From: Clostridia bacterium
GTDB lineage: Bacteria > Bacillota > Clostridia > Oscillospirales > Acutalibacteraceae
Reading direction: 5' to 3'
NCBI GenBank assembly: GCA_017513195.1
Contig: JAFXGM010000012.1
Location: 1-64,000, forward strand
DNA length: 64,000 nt
Part shown: positions 9,219-19,354 of the stretch, piece after piece
How the letters are laid out: each line of letters starts with the position of its first letter
How positions within the stretch are numbered: position 1 is the stretch's first letter
Made by a program: the position numbers and the translations under genes
The notes under the pieces: generated by a model
Told to the model about the DNA's origin: nothing
The model's database searches: none
Seen by the model: the letters and a program-made list of their open reading frames with translations, nothing else

Positions 9219-9854
9219 TTATATCTCCGACAAAGTGTCGAGCACCAACTTGGTTGTGTCCTCAACCTTTGGCTGACCCTCTACGGTAATCAGCTTGCCC
9301 TGGTTTTTGTAATAGCTTTTGAGTGGCTCGGTCTGCTTATGGTAGATATCGAGTCTATCAAGCACAGTGTCGGGCTCATCATCTTTACGGATAATAAGTG
9401 GAGCGCCACAACCGTCACAAATTCCCTCTGTTTTTGGCTTTTTATACTCGGTGTGATAGCTTGCACCACACTTTTCACAAACACGGCGGCCTGACATACG
9501 TTTTACGATTTCACGATCGCTAACTTCTAAAGATAGCGCAGCGTCAATGCTAACGTTCATGCTGTCAAGCGCTTCGGCTTGTGGAATTGTGCGTGGAAAG
9601 CCATCAAGTATAAAGCCATTTTGGCAATCGTCTTCGGCAAGACGTTCCTTAATGATGCCGATTACGACATCATCCGGAACCAATCTGCCGCTGTCGATAT
9701 AAGCCTTAGCCTTTAAGCCCATCTGTGTACCGTTTTTAAGTGCAGCACGAATAATGTTGCCGGTCGAGATGGTAGGAATATTGTATTTTTCAGAGATTAC
9801 CTCTGCCTGAGTACCTTTACCGGCACCAGGTGCTCCTAAAAGTATGAGCTTCAT
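9219..9854 (-). CDS. adk: Adenylate kinase
   Basis: Interconverts ATP+AMP and 2 ADP. The 211-residue protein has the P-loop GAPGAGKGTQ, the AMP-site DGFPRTIPQAEAL, and a long-form LID with a zinc-type four-cysteine knuckle (CEKCGASYH and CDGCGAP), typical of Gram-positive enzymes. It sits between secY (11 nt) and map (3 nt), the standard arrangement. Confidence 0.98.
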   Translation of the reverse strand: MKLILLGAPGAGKGTQAEVISEKYNIPTISTGNIIRAALKNGTQMGLKAKAYIDSGRLVPDDVVIGIIKERLAEDDCQNGFILDGFPRTIPQAEALDSMNVSIDAALSLEVSDREIVKRMSGRRVCEKCGASYHTEYKKPKTEGICDGCGAPLIIRKDDEPDTVLDRLDIYHKQTEPLKSYYKNQGKLITVEGQPKVEDTTKLVLDTLSEI

Positions 9855-9865
9855 TATAATACTCC

Positions 9866-11161
9866 TTAATCTAAGAATCCCTTATAATGACGCATCATCA
9901 TCTGAGACTCAAGATTGTTTACTGTGTCAAGTGCAACACCAACCATAATAAGTACGGATGTACCACCAAGTGAAATGTTGATACCACCAACGTTACCTAC
10001 AACGATAGGAAGAATTGCGATTACGCTCAAGAAGAGAGCGCCCATCAAGGTTATTCTTGACAAGATTTTTGAAATAAAATCGGAAGTGGGCTTGCCTGGA
10101 CGAATACCAGGAACCGCGCCGCCGTTTTTACGGAGATTGTTTGCCATTTCTACGGGATTAAACTGAATTGTTGCATAGAAGTAAGCAAATGCAATAATCA
10201 TTACAAAGTAAATCACTGCGTAGAAGATACCTTGTGTTGTGAAAAGTGCCATTGCATCTTTCCAGAAAGGTAAATCAATCATATTTGTGTCAGTAAAGCT
10301 CAAAATCATTGTTGGGAGCATCAAGATTGATGATGCAAAGATTACAGGCATTACACCAGACATATTAACCTTGATCGGAATATGTGTGTTCTGACCACCG
10401 TACATCTTGTTACCAACAACACGTTTTGCATACTGAACAGGAATACGACGTTCTGCATGTGTCATCCAAACGATGAATGCGATAACAGCCAAGAATGCAA
10501 TAACGATACCAATTACTGCAACGTATTGTTCTTGCTGCCAGTATAACAACAATGCTTCTGCTGCTTGAGGTCCGCGAGAAAGAATACCCGCGAAAAGCAA
10601 TACTGAAATACCGTTGCCGATACCTTTAACGTCGATTTGTTCGCCAAGCCACATCACCACAGCTGAACCTGCAGTAAAGGTTAAAACTATAACAATTGCT
10701 GCAAACCATAAGCCGCTTGTAACGCTCAAGAAGCCGCTTGCTTCCAAATAGAAGTAGTAGGCAATACCCTGAATAAGCGCCAAAATTACTGTTGTGTAAC
10801 GAGTAATAGTAGCAAGCTTTTTCTGTCCCTCTTCGCCTTCTTTTGAAAGACGCTCGAGGTATGGGATTGCTACGCAAAGCAACTGAATAATAATTGATGC
10901 GTTAATGTAAGGGGTGATAGACATTGCGAATATAGCACCGTATTCTAGACCGCCACCTGTAAGTATTGACAAGTAGCTGAAGAACTCATTTACACCGCTT
11001 TCTGTACCAGCGTGAACAAATGCGTTCTTCAATGCAGAAAAGTCTACGTACGGAACCGGAATGTATGAGCCAATGCGGAAAATTACGATAACAAAAAGTG
11101 TGAAGAGAATCTTGCTTCTAAGCTCTTTGACTCTCCAAGCATTTTTTAAAGTTTCCAACAT
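9866..11161 (-). CDS. secY: Protein translocase subunit SecY
   Basis: Channel subunit of the Sec translocon in the cytoplasmic membrane. About 431 residues with ten membrane segments. Family signatures include the plug region (GGGLEYGAIFAMSITPYINASI) in shortened view and the cytosolic loop AERRIPVQYAKR. I place the start at the ATG at 11161, 7 nt after an AGGTGA ribosome site, rather than the in-frame TTG 6 nt upstream, which overlaps the rplO stop. The C-terminal tail NNLESQMMMRHYKGFL is canonical. Confidence 0.96.
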   Translation of the reverse strand: MLETLKNAWRVKELRSKILFTLFVIVIFRIGSYIPVPYVDFSALKNAFVHAGTESGVNEFFSYLSILTGGGLEYGAIFAMSITPYINASIIIQLLCVAIPYLERLSKEGEEGQKKLATITRYTTVILALIQGIAYYFYLEASGFLSVTSGLWFAAIVIVLTFTAGSAVVMWLGEQIDVKGIGNGISVLLFAGILSRGPQAAEALLLYWQQEQYVAVIGIVIAFLAVIAFIVWMTHAERRIPVQYAKRVVGNKMYGGQNTHIPIKVNMSGVMPVIFASSILMLPTMILSFTDTNMIDLPFWKDAMALFTTQGIFYAVIYFVMIIAFAYFYATIQFNPVEMANNLRKNGGAVPGIRPGKPTSDFISKILSRITLMGALFLSVIAILPIVVGNVGGINISLGGTSVLIMVGVALDTVNNLESQMMMRHYKGFLD

Positions 11162-11163
11162 TC

Positions 11164-11604
11164 TCAAATCACCTCTGCCTTTCCACCTGCAGCGTTAATT
11201 TTTTCTGCGGCCGATGCAGAGAATGCGTTAAGGTTAACTGTAAGCTTCTTTGTAAGCTTGCCGTTACCCAAAACCTTTACAGGCTTGTCAGCCTTTTTAA
11301 TGATGTTCTTTTCTGCTAAAGCTGCTGCGTCAACAGTAGCGCCATCCTCAAATACCTCGAGGGCTGCTACGTTGATTGCAATCCATTCTTCAGCGAAAAT
11401 GTTGTTAAAGCCACGCTTTGGTACACGTCTCTGAAGTGGCATCTGACCACCTTCAAAGCCAATTCTCATGCCGTGACCAGCACGAGCCTTTTGACCCTTG
11501 TGACCCTTGCCGGCAGTTTTACCGTTGCCGGAACCATGACCTCTGCCTATACGCTTTGATTCTTTTGTAGAACCAACTGCGGGAGATAATTCATGCAATT
11601 TCAT
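11164..11604 (-). CDS. rplO: 50S ribosomal protein L15
   Basis: L15 is a late-assembling large-subunit protein. It opens [20 protein letters not shown], followed by the glycine/lysine-rich stretch [20 protein letters not shown] typical of the family. The ATG at 11604 is preferred because AGGAGG lies 8 nt upstream; an upstream in-frame GTG overlaps that site. About 146 residues, normal length. The stop lies 2 nt before the secY start. Confidence 0.96.
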   Translation of the reverse strand: MKLHELSPAVGSTKESKRIGRGHGSGNGKTAGKGHKGQKARAGHGMRIGFEGGQMPLQRRVPKRGFNNIFAEEWIAINVAALEVFEDGATVDAAALAEKNIIKKADKPVKVLGNGKLTKKLTVNLNAFSASAAEKINAAGGKAEVI

Positions 11605-11661
11605 TGTTCGCACCTCCTTGCTTAATTAGTGACGTTTAAAGTCACCATGTAAAATCTTTAA

Positions 11662-11859
11662 TTAGCCTTCAATAATCTTTACAAGGTGTGATACCTTGTT
11701 TACTTTACCTCTGGTTTGAGCGTTGTCAGGCTGAACCTTAACATCGCCAACCTTACGAAGACCTAAAGATTCTACGGTTGCGATCTGGTCCTTTTTAGAA
11801 CCAATTGTGCTCTTTACGAGTTTTACAGTAAGGCCGGCAGCCTTTTTCTTTGTTGCCAT
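11662..11859 (-). CDS. rpmD: 50S ribosomal protein L30
   Basis: Small large-subunit protein of 65 residues with the family pattern LTVKLVKSTIGSKKDQ and ESLGLRKVGDV. Lies 14 nt after rpsE and 57 nt before rplO, in canonical order. No special feature beyond normal length. Confidence 0.95.
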   Translation of the reverse strand: MATKKKAAGLTVKLVKSTIGSKKDQIATVESLGLRKVGDVKVQPDNAQTRGKVNKVSHLVKIIEG

Positions 11860-11873
11860 AGTGCTGCTCCTCC

Positions 11874-12377
11874 TTAACCTATAATTTCTTTAACGTCTTT
11901 GCCACGAACTGCAGCAACCTGGCTAGCGTCACGAAGAGCTGCAAGGCCTGCAACTGTTGCACGAACTACATTGCACGGATTATTTGAGCGAAGTGCCTTT
12001 GTACGGATGTCTTTAATACCAACCATCTCAACAACTGCACGAACTGCGCCACCGGCGATAACACCGGTACCAGGACCAGCGGGTTTTAAAAGCACGCGGC
12101 CTGCGCCAAATTCACCAATAATTTCGTGAGGGATTGTAGTTCCCTTAAGTGAAACCTTAATAAGATTTTTCTTTGCATCTTCGATACCCTTGCGGATAGC
12201 GTCCGGAACTTCACCTGCTTTACCGAGACCGAAGCCTACGATACCGTTGCCGTCACCAACAACTACAAGAGCAGAGAATTTCATAATGCGGCCGCCCTTA
12301 ACGGTCTTAGATACACGATTTATAGCAACTACGCGTTCCTGTAAATCTAATGTTGTTGCGTCAATATTTGTAGCCAA
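11874..12377 (-). CDS. rpsE: 30S ribosomal protein S5
   Basis: S5 helps maintain decoding fidelity and contacts the mRNA entry channel. The 167-residue protein has the double-stranded RNA-binding-like N-terminal domain ([36 protein letters not shown]) and the second domain with [10 protein letters not shown]. Sequence and gene order (rplR-rpsE-rpmD) are canonical. Confidence 0.97.
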   Translation of the reverse strand: MATNIDATTLDLQERVVAINRVSKTVKGGRIMKFSALVVVGDGNGIVGFGLGKAGEVPDAIRKGIEDAKKNLIKVSLKGTTIPHEIIGEFGAGRVLLKPAGPGTGVIAGGAVRAVVEMVGIKDIRTKALRSNNPCNVVRATVAGLAALRDASQVAAVRGKDVKEIIG

Positions 12378-12400
12378 AAGTATTTCCTCCTTCTTCTTAC

Positions 12401-12760
12401 TTAGAACTTGAGGCCGCCCTCACGGGCACCTTCGGCAAGCTCCTTGACACGGCCGTGATAAATGTAACCACCGCGGTCAAAAACAACCTCTGTGATACCT
12501 TTAGCAGCAGCGCGTTCAGCGATTAACTGTCCAACCTTGCGTGCACCTTCGCAGTTGCCACCGTTCAAATCGAAATCTTTTTCGTTAGAACCGGCTGCTG
12601 CGAGTGTAACACCGTTTACGTCATCGATAAGCTGGGCATATATATTGCTGTTGGAGCGGAATACATCGAGGCGAGGACAAGCAGCAGTACCGCTGATCTT
12701 TGCACGAACGCGGGCATGGCGCTTAAGTCTAGCCTGATTTTTGTTAGGTTTGCTAACCAT
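12401..12760 (-). CDS. rplR: 50S ribosomal protein L18
   Basis: 5S rRNA-binding protein of the central protuberance. 119 residues with [16 protein letters not shown] near the N-terminus, [17 protein letters not shown] in the middle and the conserved end [23 protein letters not shown]. Lies 18 nt after rplF and 23 nt before rpsE. Confidence 0.97.
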   Translation of the reverse strand: MVSKPNKNQARLKRHARVRAKISGTAACPRLDVFRSNSNIYAQLIDDVNGVTLAAAGSNEKDFDLNGGNCEGARKVGQLIAERAAAKGITEVVFDRGGYIYHGRVKELAEGAREGGLKF

Positions 12761-12778
12761 CTTTCATACACTCCTTTA

Positions 12779-13327
12779 TTACTTCTTAGAGCCCTTAGCG
12801 GCCTTACCTTCTTTGCGACGGATGTGTTCGTCAGAGTATTTGATACCCTTGCCCTTGTATGGTTCGGGTGGTCTCTTCTTACGAACGTCAGCTGCAAACT
12901 GGCCAACCAACTGCTTATCTGCACCACTGATAACTATCTGGTTAGCAGATGGTACTTCAATGTGAATTCCTTCAACTTCAGGCATAATTACCTGATGTGA
13001 ATAACCCAAGTTCATAACAAGGTTATTACCCTGTTTCTGTGCACGGTAACCTACGCCGTTGATGTCAAGTGTCTTTGAGTAACCCTCAGATACACCGATA
13101 ACCATGTTAGCGATAAGTGTACGTGTAAGACCGTGTAAAGAACGATGCTCTTTAACGTCGCTTGGGCGGGTAACGATAACTTCGTTTCCCTCTACTGCAA
13201 CGGTGATGTCTGCGTTATGAGTGTAGCTAAGCTCACCCTTAGCGCCCTTAACGGTAACTGTGTTTCCGTCAAGCTTAACCTCAACACCTGCAGGTATTGT
13301 GATAGGCTTTTTACCTATACGTGACAT
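12779..13327 (-). CDS. rplF: 50S ribosomal protein L6
   Basis: L6 lies at the base of the L7/L12 stalk near the sarcin-ricin loop. The start is the ATG at 13327 ([15 protein letters not shown]), preceded by a GGAGG-type site; the longer in-frame start overlaps rpsH and has no family support. About 182 residues, with the C-terminal signature [12 protein letters not shown]. Canonical place in the spc section. Confidence 0.97.
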   Translation of the reverse strand: MSRIGKKPITIPAGVEVKLDGNTVTVKGAKGELSYTHNADITVAVEGNEVIVTRPSDVKEHRSLHGLTRTLIANMVIGVSEGYSKTLDINGVGYRAQKQGNNLVMNLGYSHQVIMPEVEGIHIEVPSANQIVISGADKQLVGQFAADVRKKRPPEPYKGKGIKYSDEHIRRKEGKAAKGSKK

Positions 13328-13341
13328 AACCCTGCACCTCC

Positions 13342-13740
13342 TTACCAAACATAAGCAAGCACTTCGCCGCCAACGTTAGCTTTGCGTGCTTCTTTGTCTG
13401 TCATAATTCCTTTAGAGGTGGAAAGGATTGCTATACCAAGGCCTTTCATAACCTTAGGCATATCCTCTACGTTTGTGTAGATGCGCAGACCTGGTTTTGA
13501 TACACGGCGAATGCCTGTGATGGTCTGTGCTTTGTTCTGGCCGTACTTCAACACAATGTGAATTACGCCCTGCTTACCGTCTTCTTCAACAGTAAAGCTG
13601 CTGATGTAACCCTCGTCAAGCAAAATCTGGGCAATTGCCTTCTTTACTTTGGACGCCGGTACATCTACCGAATCGTGTTTTGCTGCAGATGCGTTACGAA
13701 TTCTCGTAAGCATATCAGCTATTGTATCGGTGATTTGCAT
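13342..13740 (-). CDS. rpsH: 30S ribosomal protein S8
   Basis: Primary 16S rRNA-binding protein, known in E. coli as the spc-operon translational repressor. 132 residues, [18 protein letters not shown] at the start and [19 protein letters not shown] near the end. Ends 14 nt before the rplF start. No S8-like mRNA site was recognised, so regulation here is open. Confidence 0.97.
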   Translation of the reverse strand: MQITDTIADMLTRIRNASAAKHDSVDVPASKVKKAIAQILLDEGYISSFTVEEDGKQGVIHIVLKYGQNKAQTITGIRRVSKPGLRIYTNVEDMPKVMKGLGIAILSTSKGIMTDKEARKANVGGEVLAYVW

Positions 13741-13769
13741 ACCGTAAACCTCCTTAAGCTATTTTCGCC

Positions 13770-13955
13770 TTACCAGCTTGCCTTCTTAACACCAGGGATC
13801 TCGCCTTTGTAAGCAAGTTCTCTGAAGCATATACGGCAGATGCCGTACTTGCGAAGATAAGCGTGGGGGCGGCCACAGATTTTGCATCTGTTGTATTCTC
13901 TTGTAGAAAACTTAGCTGGACGAGCCTGCTTAACTTTCATAGATGTTTTAGCCAT
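13770..13955 (-). CDS. rpsN: 30S ribosomal protein S14, zinc-type
   Basis: Short 61-residue S14 of the zinc (type Z) class, with ligands in [11 protein letters not shown] and [12 protein letters not shown] (CxxC...CxxC). This class is typical of Bacillota and Actinomycetota operon copies. Lies 13 nt after rplE and 29 nt before rpsH. Confidence 0.97.
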   Translation of the reverse strand: MAKTSMKVKQARPAKFSTREYNRCKICGRPHAYLRKYGICRICFRELAYKGEIPGVKKASW

Positions 13956-13968
13956 AATTCCTTACTCC

Positions 13969-14508
13969 TTACTTCGCAAACGGAGCGCCCATAAGTGTTA
14001 AAAGCTCACGAGCCTCTTCATCTGTCTTAGCGGTAGTTACGAACATAATGTCCATACCGCGTACCTTGTCGATTTTATCATATTCGATTTCAGGGAAAAT
14101 CAACTGTTCCTTAACGCCCATTGCATAGTTGCCGCGGCCGTCGAAAGAGTTGGGGTTGATACCTCTGAAGTCACGTACACGTGGAAGTGCAGCGTTGAAT
14201 AAACGATCAACAAATTCATACATCTTTTCACCACGAAGGGTAACCTTTGCGCCGATTGTCATACCTGCACGAAGCTTAAAGTTCGCAACAGACTTCTTAG
14301 CGCGGCAAGGAATAGCCTTCTGACCGGTGATAAGTCCTAAATCTGCGATAATTGCATCGATAACCTTTGAGTTAGCGATTGCCTCACCACAGCCTACATT
14401 GATTACAACCTTATCGAGCTTCGGAATCTGCATGACGCTCTTATAGCCAAATTTGGTCATCAATGCAGGAGCAACTGAATTTTTATATTCATTTCCAAGC
14501 GTTGACAT
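13969..14508 (-). CDS. rplE: 50S ribosomal protein L5
   Basis: 5S rRNA-binding protein of the central protuberance, contacting P-site tRNA. 179 residues with [15 protein letters not shown], the loop region [22 protein letters not shown] shortened here to its key stretch, and [13 protein letters not shown]. Normal length and order. Confidence 0.97.
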   Translation of the reverse strand: MSTLGNEYKNSVAPALMTKFGYKSVMQIPKLDKVVINVGCGEAIANSKVIDAIIADLGLITGQKAIPCRAKKSVANFKLRAGMTIGAKVTLRGEKMYEFVDRLFNAALPRVRDFRGINPNSFDGRGNYAMGVKEQLIFPEIEYDKIDKVRGMDIMFVTTAKTDEEARELLTLMGAPFAK

Positions 14509-14529
14509 AAGTCATGTCCTCCTTATCTC

Positions 14530-14853
14530 TTAAAAAGTTGCGCCGCATTTTTTACAAACGCGATCTTTTGAGCCATCTTCGTTGATCTTTGCACCAACGC
14601 GTGTTGGCTTGTCACATTTAGGGCAAACTACCTGCAATTTGCAAGCGTAGATTGCGCCTTCAGTTTCAATAATGCCTGAAGGATCGCCAGCCTTGCGAGG
14701 TTTAACGTGTTTCTTAACTTTGTTAAGACCTTCAACAATAACCTTGCCTTCCTTTGGGCTAACCTCAAGAACCTTACCGGTCTTCTTGCGGTCCTTTGCG
14801 TCTCCTGTAAGAAGAACTACAGTATCGCCGGTTTTAATGTGAAGCTTACTCAT
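14530..14853 (-). CDS. rplX: 50S ribosomal protein L24
   Basis: KOW-domain assembly-initiator protein of the large subunit. Start at ATG 14853 (MSKLHIKTGDTVVLLTG), with GGGAGG 9 nt upstream; an in-frame TTG 6 nt earlier sits too close to that site. The C-terminus carries CPKCDKP and CKKCGATF, a zinc-ribbon-like CxxC...CxxC extension seen in many clostridial L24 proteins. About 107 residues. Confidence 0.96.
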   Translation of the reverse strand: MSKLHIKTGDTVVLLTGDAKDRKKTGKVLEVSPKEGKVIVEGLNKVKKHVKPRKAGDPSGIIETEGAIYACKLQVVCPKCDKPTRVGAKINEDGSKDRVCKKCGATF

Positions 14854-14869
14854 ATTCAATTACCTCCCA

Positions 14870-15238
14870 TTAAAGTACTTCCGGAGCGAGAGAAAGGATC
14901 TTTGTGTAATCCTTTTCACGAAGCTCACGGGCTACCGGTCCAAAAATACGGGTACCGCGTGGGTTTTTGTCCTCACGGATGATTACAGCCGCATTTTCGT
15001 CAAATCTAATGTATGTGCCATCATTTCGGCGAAGACCTTTTGCAGAACGAACTACAACAGCCTTTACAACGTCACCCTTTTTAACTGTACCGCCTGGTGC
15101 AGCCTTTTTAACAGAAGCAACGATAACATCACCGATGTTGGCATACCTCCTTTTGGAGCCTCCAAGAACACGGATGCACATAATTTCTTTAGCACCTGTA
15201 TTGTCGGCTACCTTGAGGTAACTCTGTTGTTGTATCAC
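14870..15238 (-). CDS. rplN: 50S ribosomal protein L14
   Basis: L14 forms intersubunit bridges and binds the silencing factor RsfS in other bacteria. The 122-residue protein is full length: [19 protein letters not shown] at the start, [14 protein letters not shown] near the end. Located between rpsQ and rplX as usual. Confidence 0.98.
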   Translation of the reverse strand: MIQQQSYLKVADNTGAKEIMCIRVLGGSKRRYANIGDVIVASVKKAAPGGTVKKGDVVKAVVVRSAKGLRRNDGTYIRFDENAAVIIREDKNPRGTRIFGPVARELREKDYTKILSLAPEVL

Positions 15239-15258
15239 AGTGGTTTCCTCCCTTTTGA

Positions 15259-15516
15259 CTACTTAGCCTTTTCGATTATTTGGGCTACGCGCCATCTCTT
15301 ATCTTTAGAGAGAGGACGGGTTTCCATAATGAGTACTCTGTCGCCAACGCCACAAGAGTTGTTCTCATCATGAGCCTTTAATCTGATTGTGTTTTTGATA
15401 ATCTTCTTGTAGAGTGGGTGCTTAACGTTGTCTTCGATAGCAACTACAACGGTTTTGTCCATCTTGTCGCTTACAACCTTACCTACTCTTGTTTTACGAA
15501 GGTTTCTTTCGCTCAT
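15259..15516 (-). CDS. rpsQ: 30S ribosomal protein S17
   Basis: OB-fold primary rRNA-binding protein. 85 residues with [20 protein letters not shown] and MIETRPLSK-like [16 protein letters not shown] near the C-terminus (read directly as [14 protein letters not shown]). Lies 15 nt after rpmC and 20 nt before rplN. Confidence 0.96.
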   Translation of the reverse strand: MSERNLRKTRVGKVVSDKMDKTVVVAIEDNVKHPLYKKIIKNTIRLKAHDENNSCGVGDRVLIMETRPLSKDKRWRVAQIIEKAK

Positions 15517-15531
15517 TCCAGTTTACCTCCC

Positions 15532-15738
15532 TTAAGCGTTAGCGCTGTCGCTGAGTTCTGCTTCGCGAAGAATGGTCTGTACGCGAGCAATATCTTTCTT
15601 GACAGCTGTTAGGCGCATTGGGTTGTCGAGCTGGTTAATGGCGTGCTGGAAACGGAGCTTGTAAAGTTCGTCCTTTAAATCAGCAAGCTTTTCGTTAAGC
15701 TCTGCAACTGATAATTCTCTAATTTCCTTTGCATTCAT
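15532..15738 (-). CDS. rpmC: 50S ribosomal protein L29
   Basis: Small helical protein at the polypeptide exit, near the docking site for trigger factor and SRP. 68 residues: [20 protein letters not shown], then [16 protein letters not shown]. Its ATG overlaps the rplP TAA by one base (TAATG), indicating coupled translation. Confidence 0.96.
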   Translation of the reverse strand: MNAKEIRELSVAELNEKLADLKDELYKLRFQHAINQLDNPMRLTAVKKDIARVQTILREAELSDSANA

Positions 15739-16160
15739 TACTGCTCACCACCCATCTCTTTGGTTACAAACTTGCACTTGATTGGAAGTTTGTTTGCTGC
15801 AAGACGCATAGCCTCGCGAGCGAGTTCCTCAGATACGCCGCCGATTTCGAACATTACGCGACCGGGCTTAACTACTGCTACCCAATATTCAGGTGAACCT
15901 TTACCGGAACCCATTCGAGTTTCAGCTGGCTTTTCAGTAATTGGCTTATCAGGGAAAATTTTAATCCAAACTTTACCGCCACGCTTGATATAACGTGTCA
16001 TAGCAATACGGGCAGCTTCTATCTGGTTAGAGGTGATCCACGCAGGCTCTAAAGCCTTAAGACCGAAATCACCATGTGTAACGGTATTACCGCGTGAAGC
16101 TGTACCGGTCAAACGACCGCGCTGAACACGACGGTATTTAACACGCTTAGGCATTAACAT
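15738..16160 (-). CDS. rplP: 50S ribosomal protein L16
   Basis: L16 organises the A-site side of the 50S subunit. Conserved stretches include [13 protein letters not shown] and [18 protein letters not shown]. Two ATGs are possible: 16160, which overlaps the rpsC stop (TAATG) and has GGAGG 9 nt upstream, and 16154 (MPKRVKY), the usual family start but 15 nt from the site. I keep the first. Either way the protein is 138-140 residues. Confidence 0.96.
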   Translation of the reverse strand: MLMPKRVKYRRVQRGRLTGTASRGNTVTHGDFGLKALEPAWITSNQIEAARIAMTRYIKRGGKVWIKIFPDKPITEKPAETRMGSGKGSPEYWVAVVKPGRVMFEIGGVSEELAREAMRLAANKLPIKCKFVTKEMGGEQ

Positions 16161-16828
16161 TAGCGTGAACCTCCTTGTCTTTTATTTGTGCGGCGATTTT
16201 CGTTAAGAACTTCGCCCTTATAGATCCAAACCTTAACACCGATGATACCGTAGGTTGTGTTAGCCTCAGCAAAACCGTAGTCAATGTCTGCTCTAAGTGT
16301 TTGAAGCGGAATGGTACCTTCGTGGTACTGTTCGCTTCTAGCGATTTCAGCGCCGCCAAGACGACCTGAAACCTGAGTCTTGATACCTTTTACGCCGAGA
16401 CGCATTGCTCTACCGATTGAGAGCTTCATTGCACGACGGAAAGATACACGCTTTTCAAGCTGTGCAGCGATATTTTCTGCAACCAACTGTGCGTTAGCAT
16501 CTGGGCTCTTTATCTCAACAATGTTTACGATAACGGGCTTGCCAAGCATTTTTTCGCAAGTAGCCTTAAGCTTTTCGATTTCAGCGCCGTTGCGGCCGAT
16601 AACCATACCAGGCTTTGCGCAGTGGATGTGCAATCTTACACGCTTGTCGTCACGTTCGATTTCGATTTTTGCAATACCTGCTGTGAAAAGTGCTTTCTTG
16701 AGGTATTTACGGAGGTTGTAGTCCTCAACCAATGTATCACCAAAGGTGCTGTCATTGGCAAACCAACGTGAGTCCCAGTTTTTAATGATACCTACACGGT
16801 AACCGTGTGGATTAACCTTCTGACCCAT
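16160..16828 (-). CDS. rpsC: 30S ribosomal protein S3
   Basis: KH-domain protein of the 30S head at the mRNA entry, part of the ribosomal helicase activity. 222 residues: [20 protein letters not shown] at the start, KH signature [15 protein letters not shown], and C-terminal [15 protein letters not shown]. Normal order between rplV and rplP. Confidence 0.98.
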   Translation of the reverse strand: MGQKVNPHGYRVGIIKNWDSRWFANDSTFGDTLVEDYNLRKYLKKALFTAGIAKIEIERDDKRVRLHIHCAKPGMVIGRNGAEIEKLKATCEKMLGKPVIVNIVEIKSPDANAQLVAENIAAQLEKRVSFRRAMKLSIGRAMRLGVKGIKTQVSGRLGGAEIARSEQYHEGTIPLQTLRADIDYGFAEANTTYGIIGVKVWIYKGEVLNENRRTNKRQGGSR

Positions 16829-16846
16829 AACTTTAACCTCCCTTTC

Positions 16847-17182
16847 TTAATTCTCACGTTCTTTAAGAACGATAGTCATATGGCTTGTTCTCTTTAAGAT
16901 GCGGTGTGCACGACCGTGGTCCTTTGGACGAATTCTCTTCAAAATTGGTCCTGGGCACACGAGACACTCTGCAACGTAAAGACGTGCCATGTCCATGTTT
17001 TTCATTTCGGCATTTGCCATTGCTGAATGGAGCAGCTTCTCTAAATATTCACAAGCGGATTTAGGAGTGAATTTGAGTATAGCCATAGCTTTTTCAGCAT
17101 CTTGATTGCGGATAAGATCCAAAACAATCTTCACCTTACGGGGTGAAATACGAGCAAATTTAAGTGTTGCTCTTGCTTCCAT
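16847..17182 (-). CDS. rplV: 50S ribosomal protein L22
   Basis: L22 lines the exit tunnel; mutations in its loop give macrolide resistance in other species. The start is the ATG at 17182 (MEARATLKFARISPRKVK); the open frame runs further upstream into rpsS without family support. The conserved end CPGPILKRIRPKDHGRAHRI is intact. About 111 residues. Confidence 0.96.
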   Translation of the reverse strand: MEARATLKFARISPRKVKIVLDLIRNQDAEKAMAILKFTPKSACEYLEKLLHSAMANAEMKNMDMARLYVAECLVCPGPILKRIRPKDHGRAHRILKRTSHMTIVLKEREN

Positions 17183-17204
17183 AGTTAACTCTCCTTTCGG
17201 CCGC

Positions 17205-17480
17205 TTACTTACCGGTAGTTTTTGAACCGGCGTGACCTCTGTATGTTCTTGTAGGTGCAAACTCACCGAGCTTGTGACCAACCATATCCTCAGTTACATA
17301 TACGGGCACATGCTTGCGACCGTCATGTACTGCAAAAGTATGACCGACGAAATCGGGGAATATGGTGGATGAACGGCTCCAAGTTTTAAGCACACGCTTT
17401 TCACCGGCTGCATTCATTTCTTGAACTCTTTTGAACAACACTGGTTGCACATAAGGTCCTTTTTTAACGCTTCTTCCCAT
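17205..17480 (-). CDS. rpsS: 30S ribosomal protein S19
   Basis: 30S head protein that partners with S13. 91 residues with [11 protein letters not shown] at the start, [17 protein letters not shown] in the middle and [16 protein letters not shown] near the end. Lies 22 nt after rplB. Confidence 0.98.
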   Translation of the reverse strand: MGRSVKKGPYVQPVLFKRVQEMNAAGEKRVLKTWSRSSTIFPDFVGHTFAVHDGRKHVPVYVTEDMVGHKLGEFAPTRTYRGHAGSKTTGK

Positions 17481-17502
17481 TATGAATTCTCCTTTCGTCG
17501 CA

Positions 17503-18330
17503 TTACTTACGGTGTTTTACGATATATTTATCGCTAGCCTTATTCTTCTTACGGGTCTTGTAGCCCAATGTGGGTTTACCCCAAGGTGTAACAGGGCCTG
17601 GACGACCGATTGGTGACTTACCTTCACCACCACCGTGAGGGTGATCGCATGGGTTCATTACAGAACCACGTACGGTAGGTCTCCAACCCATGTGACGCTT
17701 ACGGCCTGCTTTACCGTAGTTAATGTTGGCATGCTCTGGGTTTGAAACAGTACCAACTGTAGCCATACATTTTTCAGGTACGTTACGAAGTTCGCCAGAT
17801 GGCAAACGAAGAAGTGCCATACCGTTTTCCTTAGCCATAAGCTGAGCCATGTTACCGGCACTGCGTGCAAGCTGCGCGCCCTTGCCTGGGTAAAGCTCAA
17901 CGTTGTGAAGGAATGTACCTACTGGAATATTGATAAGTGGAAGTGCGTTGCCCGGCTTGATGTCGGCATCAGGACCACTTACTACTACATCGCCAACCTT
18001 AAGGTCTTGTGGAGCGATGATGTATCTCTTTTCGCCGTCTTCATACTGAACGAGGGCGATAAATGCAGAACGGTTTGGATCATATTCAAGAGTAAGAACT
18101 GTTGCAGGGATACCGAAACGCTCTCTCTTGAAATCGATGATTCTGTACTTTCTGCGGTTGCCGCCGCCACGATGGCGTACGGTGATGCGGCCATAGCTGT
18201 TACGACCAGCATTTTTCTTTATAGGTGCCAACAAACTTCTTTCGGGTGCAACCTTTGACAACTCTGAATAATCCATTGTTGTCATGTTACGCAAACCGTT
18301 TGTTGTCGGCTTATAATGTTTTATTGCCAT
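17503..18330 (-). CDS. rplB: 50S ribosomal protein L2
   Basis: One of the most conserved large-subunit proteins, needed for subunit association and peptidyl transfer. Start at ATG 18330 ([17 protein letters not shown]) with a TAGGAG site; the open frame continues 48 nt upstream without support. Family stretches [16 protein letters not shown] and [16 protein letters not shown]-like [19 protein letters not shown] are present. About 275 residues. Confidence 0.97.
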   Translation of the reverse strand: MAIKHYKPTTNGLRNMTTMDYSELSKVAPERSLLAPIKKNAGRNSYGRITVRHRGGGNRRKYRIIDFKRERFGIPATVLTLEYDPNRSAFIALVQYEDGEKRYIIAPQDLKVGDVVVSGPDADIKPGNALPLINIPVGTFLHNVELYPGKGAQLARSAGNMAQLMAKENGMALLRLPSGELRNVPEKCMATVGTVSNPEHANINYGKAGRKRHMGWRPTVRGSVMNPCDHPHGGGEGKSPIGRPGPVTPWGKPTLGYKTRKKNKASDKYIVKHRK

Positions 18331-18420
18331 TTGTTTCACTCTCCTATTTTGGCTTAGCGAAGCACTTTCGTACTTCATACATCACCGGAAATATCTGTGA
18401 TTTCCTGTACTATGTGCTGA

Positions 18421-18714
18421 TTACATTAAACCGTCAAAGAATTCGATTGTCTTTGAATCAGCCTTAAGGGTAACGATTGCTTTCTTCCAAGAAGCGGTGT
18501 AACCCTCGTAGCGACCCATTCTTCTCTTCTGGCCGCGCACATTGATGGTGTTTACCTTGGCAACGTCTACCTTGAACAACTTTTCAACTGCATCAGCAAT
18601 TTCAAGCTTATTAGCGTCCTTAGCGACTTTGAAGGTGTATTTCTTGTCGGCAATGCCTGACATGCTCTTTTCGGTAATTACCGGAGCAATAATGATGTCC
18701 TGTGGAGCTTTCAT
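18421..18714 (-). CDS. rplW: 50S ribosomal protein L23
   Basis: Docking protein at the tunnel exit for trigger factor and SRP. 97 residues: DIIIAPVITEKSM at the start, YTFKVAKDANKLEIADAVE and MGRYEGYTASWKKAIVTL later. The ATG overlaps the rplD stop by one base (TAATG). Confidence 0.97.
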   Translation of the reverse strand: MKAPQDIIIAPVITEKSMSGIADKKYTFKVAKDANKLEIADAVEKLFKVDVAKVNTINVRGQKRRMGRYEGYTASWKKAIVTLKADSKTIEFFDGLM

Positions 18715-19337
18715 TATGCGTACACCTCCTCAATTTTTGCTACTGCACCCTTAACGATAACAAGTGTGTCAGCGTTAATGATGTCGTAGGTGTTGATTGT
18801 GTTAACCTGAGCAGCCTTAGCACCCTTGATGTTTGCAATGCTCTTTACTGCAAATGGGTTATTGCTGTCGAGAACAACCAATGTCTTTTTGCCTGCGCCG
18901 ATTGCATTAAGGCAAGCAGCTGCGGTCTTGGTCTTGTATTCGTCCATCTTAAATTCGTCAAGAACGATAAGATTTCCACCGAGAGCCTTGTCAGAAAGTG
19001 CAGACTTGAGAGCAAGCTTGCGAACCTTCTTGTTAAGAGAATATGAATAATCTCTTGGCTTTGGTGCGTGTACGATACCACCATGTCTCCACTGTGGAGC
19101 TCTTGTAGAACCCTGACGAGCATGGCCTGTACCCTTTTGTCTCCATGGCTTTTTGCCGCCACCGGAAACTTCTGTACGAGTCAGAGTGGACTGTGTGCCC
19201 TGACGCTGATTTGCGAGGTAGTTAACAACTGCTGCGTGCATAACTACTGCATTTGGTGCGATACCGAAGATAGCATCGCTAAGGTCGATTGTACCAACCT
19301 TGTTACCTGTCATATCAACAACTGCGATATTTGGCAT
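18714..19337 (-). CDS. rplD: 50S ribosomal protein L4
   Basis: Tunnel-constriction protein. 207 residues with the extended loop RQGTQSTLTRTEVSGGGKKP, then KGTGHARQGSTRAPQWRHGG. In E. coli L4 represses the S10 operon through the mRNA leader; the long structured leader upstream of rpsJ in this window makes similar feedback possible but unproven. Confidence 0.97.
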   Translation of the reverse strand: MPNIAVVDMTGNKVGTIDLSDAIFGIAPNAVVMHAAVVNYLANQRQGTQSTLTRTEVSGGGKKPWRQKGTGHARQGSTRAPQWRHGGIVHAPKPRDYSYSLNKKVRKLALKSALSDKALGGNLIVLDEFKMDEYKTKTAAACLNAIGAGKKTLVVLDSNNPFAVKSIANIKGAKAAQVNTINTYDIINADTLVIVKGAVAKIEEVYA

Positions 19338-19354
19338 AACTGAACACTCCTTCC

